From the NCBI RefSeq assembly GCF_030867095.1, contig NC_081824.1, positions 235,192,719-235,256,718 of the forward strand: a DNA stretch of 64,000 nucleotides, in the 5' to 3' direction. Each line of letters starts with the position of its first letter. Within the stretch, counting starts at the first letter, position 1. A program made the translations under genes and the position numbers. The notes under the pieces were generated by a model. It ran no database searches, was not told the origin of the DNA, and saw only the letters and a program-made list of their open reading frames with translations. Below, piece by piece: positions 47,157 through 57,517 of the stretch. Source of the stretch: Alligator mississippiensis. Its lineage: Eukaryota > Chordata > Crocodylia > Alligatoridae.

Positions 47157-48821
47157 ATTGTCTCCTAAGTACACAGTGGAGAGTGCCAGCTTTCCTTATC
47201 TTTGGCTGCCTTTGCAAATAGTGAGGCTTAGCCTGCTGTTAGGACATACACTTGCTGCCTGGAGGTATGTGAAAAAGCTGTATGTGGTCTTTACAGCACA
47301 TCAGTGTTTAACTGAAAGAGAACCTATCTCTGTCTCCTAGTACAGCTCTTTGTGGGAAAAATCAAAGATAAATAATGGGATCATTTGTCCTTTCCTCACT
47401 TTTAATTCTGTTCTGCAGCTGTTTTCATTTTTTCTGGGACACAATGTTCTCCTCAGAGCAGGGGCTTTGTGTGAGAGTGCACTGAGCACGCCCAATTACT
47501 CAGATATGAAGAAAACTAATGAAAAATCAGATTAGGAGATTTGGTTTTAGGACTGCAAAAATAAGAAATCTCCCTCTTCCAGCCTTGAAACAAAATGAAA
47601 AGATGCTGTTGACTGGGATGCTTTAACAAGTTCTGTCTGACAGGTGGTCTGCTCTGCAGGCTTGGCTTGTGCGATCAAGTCACTGTGTTCAAGTGCTGTT
47701 ACATTTCAGACTACTGAAGTTTTGAAAGGCAATCAGCAGTCTAGCGTCCAAAGGACTCCACGTTTGGACAAAAAACCTCAAAGACAACATCAGTCCCAAA
47801 CTACAGTACTCTACTGTGTTACATTCCATTCTACCTAGAATACCTCTCGTATCCATACTGACTGCCAAGAAAGCTGGATTTTTCAGTTTACTATTTACAT
47901 TCATAAAATATAGCCTATTTTAAATTTAAGAAAACAATATTGCCAGGTGCTTATGAAATGAAAATTTTCCCCACACACAACAAACTGTCAGCTCTAATGC
48001 AGACCCTCATTCCACAAAGCTTTATGAATGCTCTTGTTTTATTTTCAGCACCTGGACTAGTTCCACTGAATTGGGCAGGTGGTTGATATAAAGTTAAGTC
48101 CATGCAGACATCTTCATAGGAGCAGGAGTCTAGTAAGAACCCTAGGAGAAGGGATGCCAGTGGCCTTAAGAAATAAAACAATTACCCAGCAGAGCCCTGC
48201 TCTTAGAAAAATCTTATTCAGGAGAAAGCAAGACATCAGAACCCTTCCTCCCTGCTCCTCATGGTTTCTACACGCCCCCCTCCTCCCAAGCATCCATAGG
48301 ACAGATTCTCTACTACTTTATTTCACTTCCACTCTAGCCCACCCTGGAGGTACCCTGCTGATCATACCGCACCCCACTGCCCACCAAGCAAGCTCACCCC
48401 TGCCACTGTTCTCCAAAGTCTTCCACTGGGCCTTCTGGTGCAAAAATGAGCAATAGGCACTGGCCTCTCCACAAGGACAGGAAGCGGACATTCTTTTTGT
48501 TGTTGCTAACACACAATTATATTGCCATCCAGCATGAAAGCCAGCCACATCATGGGCCCATTGCACTAAGTACTGTATGCTATTACAGAAATACAAGGAT
48601 AAGAGACCACAGTCCCAGCCTCCGGAGACCTACTCTCCTGTACTGCCTGCACTCTCCTAAGATCAGCACCTGCTGTCTTTAGGACTGTCACCACAAACAG
48701 AACCAGAGAAGCTAGAGTGGGAAGGGAAGAGGCTGTTGCTGCCCCTGAGCTGCCTGCCAGCTAAGGAAGGATATGCACCCTGGGGAGGTACACAGCACTG
48801 GGTGTGTTCTCAGCAAATGCT
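47157..48821. other. No recognisable feature
   Basis: Unique-looking DNA. Short open frames (up to 125 codons, 48079-48456) show no domain or codon pattern that suggests a gene. Confidence 0.45.
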
Positions 48822-49514
48822 AGGGATTCCAAGAGGCAGAAAAGGTTCTTTGGGTAGCTGTGATATCTTATATTAAAACAACTGAGTAGTTGGGAAAAAG
48901 TTATTTGCAAGGTTTCAGGTGAAGTTGCCTTTCTTCAGGCATAGGGAATCTCTGCTGTTCTGAGACTCCAAGGAATGAGAGAAGCCAAAAGTGTGGCAGG
49001 ATGTCAGTGAGAATGTAAATAGGTAGAAATTAGGAAAACAAAAGGTAAAGCAGGGAAGGGGAGGAAGGATTAGAACTGAGAGATCCGATCCTCAAAAGGA
49101 ATTTACAACACACCTTTCACAGATGAGCCTACAAACTTCACTTCATAAATCTACTGGATACAAAAAATCATGGACTCAATATAGACATTGGATTTATGAC
49201 ACATTACAACCTGCCTGACATCTGATTCACCAGGTACCTGTCAGACCTGACCTTTTACACTCCCCTCCCCTCCTTTTCTGCCTAATTTCCAGCCATTTCC
49301 ATTTTCACAGACAGCCTGTCACACTTTCAGCTTCTCTCATTCCTTGCAGTCTCAGAATAGCAGAGACTTCCTATGCCTGAAGCTTGCCAAGAACTTTTTT
49401 TCCAACTACTCAGTTGATCTAATAAAATATATCACATCTACTCAAAGAACCTTGCCTGCCCATGTCTTTAGACCAACACGGCTACAACCAAAAACCCAGC
49501 AGGGATTCCAAGAG
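48822..49514 (+). mobile_element. Short Penelope-like element with 14-bp target duplication
   Basis: The element (48836-49500, 665 bases) is flanked by the identical 14-base repeat AGGGATTCCAAGAG (48822-48835 and 49501-49514). Its left arm (48840-49000) is the inverted counterpart of its right arm (49316-49452): AACTACTCAGTTGATCTAAT pairs with ATTAAAACAACTGAGTAGTT. Only the right side extends on to ACACGGCTACAACC. The interior keeps a decayed C-terminal frame, with KNHGLNIDIGFMTHYNLPD at about 49168-49224 (+). Inverted terminal repeats and a target duplication of this length fit a Penelope-like retroelement, internally deleted. Confidence 0.75.
48907..48938 (-). ncRNA. Hammerhead ribozyme-like core in Penelope-like terminal arm
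   Basis: On the minus strand, CTGAAGA (48938-48932) fits the CUGANGA box. It is followed by A, then AGG and CCT (48930-48928 with 48919-48917) as a short stem II around an 8-base loop, then GAAA (48916-48913). The next bases CC-TT-GC stand where related copies have GC...GC as stem III. Hammerhead motifs are established in Penelope-like terminal repeats. The matching spot in the right arm (near 49376-49386) has lost stem II and GAAA. Whether this copy could cleave is unknown; short stems argue against efficient activity. Confidence 0.5.
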
Positions 49515-50349
49515 ATACTGAAGTGTCTGAGAAACATATCATTGCAGAGAACTCTACTGTAATTAAATATCTCCCACAGAAATTAGAGACACAAGGAGGT
49601 CTCAGAAGTACTCAATGACCAGGTGGAGATAAAGGTATATTCACGAGCATGTAATTGTCCATGAATTCCCATACCATATGTTTGATGTTTTCAATCATTT
49701 CTTTTAAACAGCATGAATTTATCCATGTAGGCTGCCTTTGATTTCTTATGAAAGTAGCCTACAAAAGCAGGGAGGTTTCAAAAATGCCATTGCTTGCTAA
49801 GGGCTCCTTCCAGAGAGGTGCAGATGGGTTTCATGAGAAAGAAAATGGCTCCACTGACTTTAGTGGCACCCTTATACTTTTTTCCCCCAGGAGGGTAAAA
49901 ATGAACACTCAATCTGGATGGTTGATTAGCAGATTTATTTCCCCTAAACTAGTGTTCTTTCATTTGGTGAGCCATAATCCCTGGAAAAAGGCTGGGAAAG
50001 ACAGTCAAAAGGGTTTTGAGACACTGAAATATTCATTACAATAATGAAGCAAAGAAAAGATTTCAGAGTGGTGCTGGTGGGGGTGGAGGGCAGAAGGCAG
50101 ATTTTGAGGCAAGGCATGGGGATTATTATTGCAGAAGCTTAGTTGTTGTTGTTTTTTTAACTCCCTAATAATAAGGAAGTCAGTAACAATTTTTACTTCA
50201 AAGAATGGGCTACCGACCTAAGTAGGTTGAGAAACACTGCTCTCAGCCTGACAAACAAGTCTGGTGAAGGTGGTATGGTTGCATCCAAAATGGTGAGGTC
50301 TCTGCATAGTTTGGTTGGATGAAATAATAATTTATGGTTCCTCTACATC
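49515..50349. other. No recognisable feature
   Basis: Unique-looking, no exon signal. Confidence 0.5.
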
Positions 50350-50680
50350 AGGGGCATCAAACTCATCAGAGGACCCAGGCTGGATCCAGACCGTGTGGCT
50401 CCTTGTGGACTGGATTTAGCTTGGGGCATGAGGGCTGCCACAATGGTCACTGCAACAAGGGGTCTGGTGGCAGTGGCAGCGGCAGTGGTGGCAGTGAGGG
50501 GTCCAGAGGCAGCAGAGAGAGAAGCTCATTGCTGATGGCTATGCCCACTGGGGCCCAAAGGGCATCAAATTCTGTAGCAGGCCACGCTTTTCAATTTCCA
50601 GTGCCTGCTGGTAGCCCATCCACCCAGACTGAGAGGCCCTGTGGGCTGGGTCTCAACTGCAGGCCCTATTTTTGACATAA
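50350..50680 (+). mobile_element. hAT-like MITE with GGCAGC repeats
   Basis: Begins CAGGGGCATCAAACTCATC, a common hAT-type end. It contains a short GGCAGTGGCAGCGGCAGTGG minisatellite near 50466-50490 and ends in a decayed GGCCCTATTTTTGACA phrase, the expected counterpart of a GTTTGACA end. The Gly/Ser-rich 113-codon frame is a product of the repeat. Confidence 0.6.
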
Positions 50681-51470
50681 AGTCAGACAAATAGGTAAAG
50701 CTGTCATTTATGATGTTATGCTAATTTAGCCTTGCCAGGCCTCTCTGAGGCACAATAGTATTGATTTAGGATCTCATTTCGATGACATCTAAAGGGATGG
50801 AAGTATAAAGCATCGCCTACAATTTGCTAACTGCTTCCCGATTACCCTCTAAAATAGTAACACTGAGTTCTCATTCTTATTTCACCTTGAGTCTCAGGAC
50901 AGCATATTAAAGAGAACTGTGTTTCCTGTTAAATGACTCATAATGCCACATTTTCAAGGCAGTGATGTTCTATAGGGTAATGTCTTACTGTGAAACATTG
51001 TAGGTGCACAAATAAGCTATCACACAGCAGGTATCAGTCCTTTACTTTTACTGTTTTGTATTTGCGCAGTTGTAACACTTGGGGAACATGGCAGCAACTT
51101 TGCAGATCTACGGTTGGAGGCTGGGGTACAGAGAAAGAAGAAAAGGTAGCAGTCTCCACAAAGGGAAATATTCTAACTTTCCTATCCATATATTTGGTTG
51201 TCCTGACTTGAAGGCAGTGTGGGTTTCCCTGTTTATTCAGCAAATAGGAGGAATGGCTCTTTAGTCAACATTTATCCCTTTCCAGTTGAGGATGTTTATG
51301 ACTGAATCCATATGTCATTTGTAAATTTTAGTTGAGAATTTACAAATGTGTTCAAAAGCATTAAACATGTCTAAGGGACAAACCTACCCTCCCTGCCCTG
51401 GTTATTCCAGAGGAAGCTGCCAGTTCCACAGTTCAGTCTCCTGGGATTTGAGTAAATCATTACTTACGGT
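50681..51470. other. No recognisable feature
   Basis: Unique-looking AT-rich DNA without coding signal. Confidence 0.5.
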
Positions 51471-52340
51471 GCATCTACACAAGGTGCTTTACTGTGCAGT
51501 AGCATAGTTTACTGCACAGTAAGCATGTGCATCTACATATGCAGATGCTTACTGAACAGTAAACTTTGCTAATCATGGGTAAATTTGCTACTTGCAAATG
51601 AAAATAGCAAATTTACTTGTGATTAGTTACTGTGCAGTAGCGCTCGTGTAGATGCCTAACTGAGAGCAAACCTGCTGCTGGTCAGCTGGCCACCAGGGAA
51701 CAGGAGATTGCTCCCTGCCCCCGGGAGCTGCCTGCTGCTAGGGTGAGCTCTGCCAGCAGAGCCTGGGCAGGGATTATGTCCCAGCAGCAGGAAGTTTTCA
51801 TAAACTCTTAATCTCCCAGTGCTGACCCCGTGACTGCAGAGCTGGTGCTGGGAGCTACCTGCTGGCAGGGGCTGGGGAGCCTGTTCCCCACCCAACTCCA
51901 TGATCACAGAGCTGGGTGGGGAACAGACTGGAGAGCTCATTCCCCACCCATCTCCATGATCATGGAGCTAGGTAGGAAACAAGTTCTCCAGCCTCTTCCC
52001 CACCCAGATCCCCCATCACTGAGCTGGGTAGAGAACAAGATCTCCAGCTCCCGCCCTGTGATCATGCAGTGGGAGCTGTTAAGTCCCAGTAAGGGGCAGG
52101 TCCCAGCCCCATGCCCCAATCAGGTGATCAAGATGCAGGGCTTGGAAATTGCTGCAGGAGCGGGGCAGGCCCCAGCTCGCTGTCCCATCCACTGGTGTGG
52201 ATTAGGGCTGCGGGTTAGGACCTGCCCCTCCCCTGCAGCTCTTTCCAAGTCCCCTGTCCCATTTGGGGAGCCAGGGCCAGGATGCTTGAAGGGTGCTTAA
52301 AACTCATTTACTCATCATAACGTGTGGACAATCCAGGAGT
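51471..52340. mobile_element. Probable MITE with palindromic tandem units
   Basis: Starts GTGCATCTACACAAGG. It contains inverted TTTACTGTGCAGTA and TACTGTGCAGTA words and a second CTCGTGTAGATGC end at about 51644-51656, which could be the right end of a 190-base MITE. The following GC-rich block (51660-52340) may be a second element. It includes three successive hairpins and ends near ACGTGTGGACAATCC. Ends are not firmly defined. Confidence 0.5.
51883..52035. repeat. Three tandem hairpin units (period about 56 bases)
   Basis: Unit 1 (51883-51924) has arms GTTCCCCACCCAACTC and GAGCTGGGTGGGGAAC with one mismatch around a loop containing TGATCA. Units 2 (about 51940-51980) and 3 (about 51995-52035) repeat the same plan with more mismatches. 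Each unit could form its own cruciform. Confidence 0.8.
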
Positions 52341-52448
52341 TAATAGCTCCCTGACCTGCCTGAAATTAATGTGTAACAAAGCTCAAAGGGCTGTGCGTTC
52401 TGGCCTTGAGGCTTTTTGGAGAAGGCACAGCAGTATCATCACTTTAGA

Positions 52449-52511
52449 AAAGAGCATAAGTAGTGCCATACTGAGGTAGATCAGTGGTCCATGTAGTCCA
52501 TGTCCAACAGC
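52449..52511 (+). repeat. Interspersed repeat X, 5' part
   Basis: GAGCATAAGTAGTGCCATAC and TCAGTGGTCCATGTAGTCCA match the start of the repeat at 55672 (TAAGTAGTGCCATACTGAGT). It is cut by a Tx1-like LINE segment and continues at about 54225. Confidence 0.7.
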
Positions 52512-54224
52512 TTGCTCCCATATGGACTCCAGCGCATCTGCTGGAGCATGGGCTCACTACTCTACCTGGGGGTCTACCTGTCCCCCAGTCATCCCTCCTT
52601 GGCACCGGCTGGAGATCAGGGTGTCTGAGCCGCTGCAGACTTGGGCAAGGCTGCTCCAGTGCCTCTCTCTCTGCAGAAGGGCACTAGTCATCAACCAGCT
52701 CATCCAGTCCATGCTGTGGCCCAACTTTAACACCTTGTCCATACCCCCAGAGCTCCTGGCCAGTCTCCAGAGATGAATGCCGGGGTTCTTCAGGCCAAGA
52801 TGACTGTGGGGCTTTGCAGGTGTCCTGAGCCTCTCCTTCCATGAGACGGGGCAGGGCCTGGTCTGCTTCCACAGTCAGGCCCAAACCTTTCACCTTCAGG
52901 TCTACGAGTTGTCCTTTATGGTTTTGATAACCAGGCGGTGTGGTGCCCCATCAGACACACCTTTCTTTGCCACCTCTGAGACTTCTGATATGACTAGCAG
53001 CATTTTTTCCTCTGAGGCCTCCCAAAAAGCCAGTAAGGGGCCTGCCAATTAGGGGCCCCTGGGCCTGGGCCCCGCGGGCCTGTGCATTAATCTGCCTGTG
53101 TTGAGCTCCTGCTGAAAAACCTGCAGTTCCTGGTACCAGCAATGGATGTGCCCTAGGTGTGCTGGAAGGTGGTCCTGGCCAATATTACCCATATCAGGGA
53201 CCTCCTGGATTATGCCAGGCATGGGCGGGCAGATCCCTCTGCACTGGCCTGGTGCATGAGGCTGCCCATACTGCATGTACCCTGGTGCATACTCCAGAAG
53301 GTCAAAACTGTCCTGCTGGACACTTTTGTCCAGCAGGTCCTGTGTAAGGGCAGACCCTACCTCCCAGTGTCCCTCAGTCCCCCAGAGCTCATTGTGGGAC
53401 CCCTGCCCAGGTAGGCCCCATGGCAGTCCCTACTGCACCATCTCAGTAAGCTGGGAGATACCAGTCTGGTCTGCTTCTAAACATTCCATTGCCACCAGCT
53501 CAACATGCTTGTGCTCCACATATTCCACCAGCCTTTCCTCACATCCCACCAAGACCAAATGGCTGGACACCCTTGGCAAGTACAAGGGTCCTCAGAGATC
53601 TCAGCTGGTAGCTTCTACATGGAGCTCTCACCACAGATGTGTATTTGGTGCATTCGAAAGACACCTCCAACACCTGCTCCTTCTGCTAGCAGAGGGAAAC
53701 CCTGGCACATGTCTACCTTGATGTGCCAGGTTGCAGCCCCTTTTCTGCTTCCTTAAGAACCTCTTGCTGAGGTTTTGGCTGCACTACTCCCCATACCTTC
53801 TTGCCTGTGCACCCCCATCCATGGCCCCACCAAGTCCTGAGACCTTCTGGTCAACCTCTTTCCAGTCCTCACTAAGCTAGCCATCTACCAGACCAAGAAG
53901 GAAACTCTGGCCAGGGGTACCTCCTGATGGCTATGGGGCTGTCTTCCTCATCCATTCACATCTCTGGGCAGAGTTTCAGTGGACAATGTCCACTGACTCC
54001 TTGGACTCATTTAAGGGCCAGTGGGCGCTGACCAGTGTGCTCTGCTTGGTGTCCCCCCTTAGAGCACTCGTTGTTAACCTTTGACCCACACTCCCATTCT
54101 TGTTTTCACTTTAGTTGTCCCAAGTATCCAGTTGTTACACACTTAATAGCCCCTTCTAATAACAGAGGAGGTTAACAGATTCTTTGTGGGCTTGGCCCCA
54201 TTCTCCCTTGTGTTACAAATAGAC
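52512..54224 (+). mobile_element. Tx1-like LINE, ORF2 C-terminal region and 3' end
   Basis: Conceptual segments match the part after the RT of Tx1/L1-clade LINEs. In order they are YLGVYLS (52558), ALVINQLIQSMLW (about 52682-52720), FNTLSIPPELLASLQR (to 52776), a QGLVCFHSQ-like segment (about 52853), GPLPR (53399), TKWLDTLG (about 53551) and a zinc-finger-like C-x2-C...H with RETLAHVYL (about 53670-53725). The final SLDSFKGQW segment is near 53998-54030, before a stop and a 3' tail. Multiple frame changes show decay, and the element is 5' truncated. It sits inside repeat X. Confidence 0.75.
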
Positions 54225-54500
54225 ATGTCTCTAAGAATAGCAGGAGTAGATACTTTAGAGGGAGAACACTGAAGCAGGTATATCTAGTGTGATCTATCAC
54301 CTGCCCATTACCCTTACTGCCATCCACAATCATTAATATAGAGATGCTAGAAGAAACATCCATGACTGTTCTGTTTCATAGTTATTAGCAGATCTATCAT
54401 CCATAAATTTGTCTAGGCTCTTTCTGAACGTAGCTATATGATTTGCCTCTACAGCCTCCAAGGTCCCAAACCACACCACTGATTTAGGGCCGGAGATGGG
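54225..54500 (+). repeat. Interspersed repeat X, 3' part
   Basis: TTTAGAGGGAGAACACTGAA, ATATCTAGTGTGATCTATC and TTAATATAGAGATGCTAGAA run parallel to the copy at 55745-55860. The sequence then continues with ATCCATAAATTTGTCTAGGC and TTTGCCTCTACAGCC. It completes the copy begun at 52449. Confidence 0.7.
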
Positions 54501-55114
54501 TATTCCTCGCAAGTTACATTTTTTTTAATTAAATACCACGCTACCTTATCTCTATGTGATGTGTCATACCAGAGACTGGGGCAGGCACTCATGTAACATT
54601 TGTGCTTCAGCACCAGGAGCCCAATTCCAAAAAAAAAGTGACTGCGTCAGATCCCTAATTTTAACTGTCATTTCTAAACATGGTACTGGCATTTTGGAAG
54701 TCACTGGGTAGGAAAACCACAGAGAGAGTCTGACCTAGCATAACCTTCACTGCAGATGAAAGAGATATGAAGGAAATAATAAACAAAAAGAGGAGATAGC
54801 ACTGCTAGAATTCCTGGAAGTCTGTCAAAACAAGGAGGAATGCCAGGATGGGCAATGGGTGTTATGCTTGAAAGGGATGGCTGAAATCAAAATAGGACCT
54901 AAAAAGCCTGTTACAGAGAACTGATCCAAATAGACTAAGGCAATAACACAGAGAAAAGAGAACAAAAAGCAGCAAAATTGCAGAACTTCAGGTGTTGTAA
55001 CAGTTCCAGCATCCAGGGCCAAGTTGATTGCAGCTCTAAATGCCATAATAATAAAAAAAGATAGAATTAAACCTGGAAATCATAATGCTCAACTGAAGAG
55101 GAAACATGACATCC
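54501..55114. other. No recognisable feature
   Basis: Unique-looking AT-rich DNA. Confidence 0.5.
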
Positions 55115-55290
55115 ACGGGACACCTGGGTTCTATTTGCAACCCCAGCAGTGACCTGCAGGGTGACCATAGGCAAGTCACTTCCCCGCTCTGTGCCTCTGT
55201 TTCCTCATACATAAAATCAATAAGACACTGATATACATTATAAAGAGTTTTGAGATTCATGAGTTGAAAATGCTAGTTATTTTTATTGTC
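55115..55290 (+). mobile_element. MIR SINE, nearly full length
   Basis: Sense MIR: CACCTGGGTTCTATTTGCAA, GTGACCATAGGCAAGTCACT, TCTGTGCCTCTGTTTCCTCA, ACATAAAATCAATAAGACAC and a TAAAGAGTTTTGAGATTCAT tail. It is the best-preserved SINE in the window. Confidence 0.9.
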
Positions 55291-55671
55291 CCTCTGCTGA
55301 GCAGCAGAACATGCCCAGGGCCTTGCAAATTTGGATGGAAAATTGGGGATTTCAACAAGAAATTTTTCATAAAACCGTTTGCTTCCCTTGGTTTTTTTAT
55401 TTTTCATAATTTTTTCTTGGGTTTTTTTGTCAGTTTTCTGCTGAAGACTTTGTCTTCACCCCACCTTTGAGCTCTTTTGAGCAAAAGCTGAGCATTACTG
55501 CTAAAATCTTCCTCCTTTTCCCATCCATTCAATCATCTGCAAAAGAACCTCTGAGAAAAAAATGTATAAGCTAAGCTGTGTAGCAGGCAGAGCTATGCTA
55601 TTGCTCTGCTCTCTGTACTGCTTTTGCCCACAGCACTAACTCAATTAAAGGTCTCTGTCTTCATTTACAAA
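55291..55671. other. No recognisable feature
   Basis: T-rich unique-looking DNA. Confidence 0.5.
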
Positions 55672-55890
55672 GAATGTAAGTAGTGCCATACTGAGTCAGA
55701 CCAATGGTCCATCTAGCCCAGTATCCTATCTCTGGCAGTGGCAAAGGTGAGTGCTTGAGAGGGGAAGCATTGAACCAGATATCTCTAGAATGATCTTCTT
55801 TCCTTTATTCTTTACCCTCCCTGGCACCTACCATTATTGGTTTAGAGATGCCAGTGGAAAGACCTCCAACCATTCCATTCAACAGCTGAG
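55672..55890 (+). repeat. Interspersed repeat X, second sense copy
   Basis: GAGTCAGACCAATGGTCCAT, CTAGCCCAGTATCCTATCTC and GGTTTAGAGATGCCAGTGGA are in the same order as at 52449 plus 54225. Comparison of the copies locates the Tx1 insertion point. Confidence 0.75.
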
Positions 55891-56749
55891 GCAATGTTCT
55901 TTCATCCAAGCCTGGCATTGTGATGGAATTACTGCACAGGCTTTGGAAACCTGGTTCAGGTGCACCTTTGCCTCACTCTGCCTACCTAACCTACCTGTCT
56001 ATATGGTCACAATATATCACTGCTTCCCACCTATTCAAAAATAGATATATCAATGTCTGACTTCCTTCCCAGGTTGTAGGAGAAATAGCTTTTATGTGGG
56101 TGAGCTGTGCATCCAGGTGTGTAATGGAGGGAATGAGCAGGTATGTTGTGTGTGTTTGAGCAGCGTGCTGAGTTTGGCATTTTCCTTAGTATAGCTTCTG
56201 GCCTGTCTCATTGGAATGAATTCCTGCCTAGGTCTAGCTCTTGAAAGAGTTTTGTCTTCTATACTCAGGACCCTCTCCCTTGCTGGTTTGCAACCTCATT
56301 GCCTCACAGGAATGTGATGCCATAGAAAGTCATATTCACGGAAGTAGGGTCAATATCTCTAATACCTGGGCATGTCAGCTTTTCTCAGGTGGAACACCCA
56401 AAACTGAGGCACCCAAAAGAGAATATGTAGGCCACTTGAGAATATTTACTCCTAAAAACCCTAAGCATAACCTGATAATCTATTGGAATGCCTAACTATC
56501 CTGGAAGCCTATTAAAAACAAGTAGATCTGCAGGTGGTGGTATGTTTAGTGATAGGAAATCAATGACCATAGGTTTACCAAAAGCAAGAAGCCTATCGCT
56601 ATTCTCAGACCAAATCATGATACCAGAGGCATATGAAGGAAGCTGAGTTCCTGGGGAAGCAGTAATACACACAGAGGCATCGCAGCCTCTGCTCTCTGCC
56701 CAGGGCAGTGACACAAAGCCTTGGGCAGTGCCAGCTTCTGCTGTGCCAA
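55891..56749. other. No recognisable gene
   Basis: The first part is unique-looking. A 113-codon minus frame (56496-56837) is Ala/Val-rich at its start and has no known domain. Its N-terminal part lies in a repeat end, so it is not called as a gene. Confidence 0.45.
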
Positions 56750-56867
56750 CTGCAGCAGCATGATCAGCGACCACTGTGGCAACAACTGCTTCTGTAGCCC
56801 CCACAAAGGTGGCACCTGCAGGTGTTGCCCCAGTCACCTCTCTGCTGCCCCTCCAACTACACTACTG
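56750..56867 (-). mobile_element. MITE end, CAGTAGTGTA family
   Basis: Read on the minus strand it begins CAGTAGTGTAGTTGGAGGGG and has GTGACTGGGGCAA. The same start recurs at 57404 going left (CAGTAGTGTAACTAAGGTGG, GTGACTGGGGCAG). Two copies of one terminal sequence lie in the same orientation about 540 bases apart. Confidence 0.55.
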
Positions 56868-56873
56868 GACACA

Positions 56874-57259
56874 TGGGGCATGTCCCCATGAGTGGGAATG
56901 TGCATTTGCCCAGGGACAAACAGCAGCAGCATATGTGCCACTGCTGCTTGTCGCCAGGAAACACTAATGCACATGCACTCTGGGGTGTGGCATGCTGCCC
57001 CAGGTGGGGTAGGGGTGTCCTGAGGGTTTCTGGGGGCTGCAGCTGCACCAATGCAGCAGCATGGAGCCTGGCCAGGATGTGTGCCATGTGTGGCACCCCG
57101 CTTTTTAAGGTGCAGGTGTGGAGATCCTGGTGTCAAAAAAAACCAACCTGTGCTGCAAATTAGCAGTGCAGGGAAGGCTTGCATGTGCAGCAAGTGAGGT
57201 GCCATGGAAGGGAATGCGGCACCGCATACCGCACACCTGTGCTCATCTGGACACACCCA
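56874..57259 (+). mobile_element. MITE, copy 2 of GTGTCCAGAC family
   Basis: Collinear with 22637-23072. It ends CTCATCTGGACACACCCA, the inverted match of the TGGGTGTGTCCAGACAAG start of copy 1. It lies between the two CAGTAGTGTA ends and is probably nested in that family's sequence. Confidence 0.7.
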
Positions 57260-57339
57260 TGGAAGCAATGACAAATTCTGGCTACCAATATGCCACCAGC
57301 ACACTCACACAGCTGCAATGGAAGCTGTTATTTTTTTGC

Positions 57340-57404
57340 CCCTTCTTCAAAAAATCAGCACCCAGGGTGGCTGCCCCAGTCACCCCACCTTAGTTACACT
57401 ACTG
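57340..57404 (-). mobile_element. Second CAGTAGTGTA-family end
   Basis: On the minus strand it begins CAGTAGTGTAACTAAGGTGG and continues TGACTGGGGCAGCCACCC. It is the counterpart of the end at 56867. No coding frame. Confidence 0.55.
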
Positions 57405-57517
57405 TGTCACACTAAGTTTGGCTGCTATAGCATCCATTGTGCCTAGGTGTTTCTCCCTTTATTCTTTCATGTGGTATCTAACTGAGATCACCGGGGGACA
57501 GACCATCAACCACTAGC

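Noticed and set aside
46575-47168. 197-codon plus frame with Gly/Cys/Val-rich start
   Set aside because: The start is a TG-rich simple tract of a hAT-like element. The frame is not shared with the copy at 57518.
48822-49514. Considered as an ordinary TIR DNA transposon
   Set aside because: The 14-base target duplication, the one-sided extension beyond the inverted arms and the hammerhead-like motif fit a Penelope-like element better.
56496-56837. 113-codon Ala-rich minus frame
   Set aside because: Its N-terminal half is the CAGTAGTGTA MITE end. No recognised domain.
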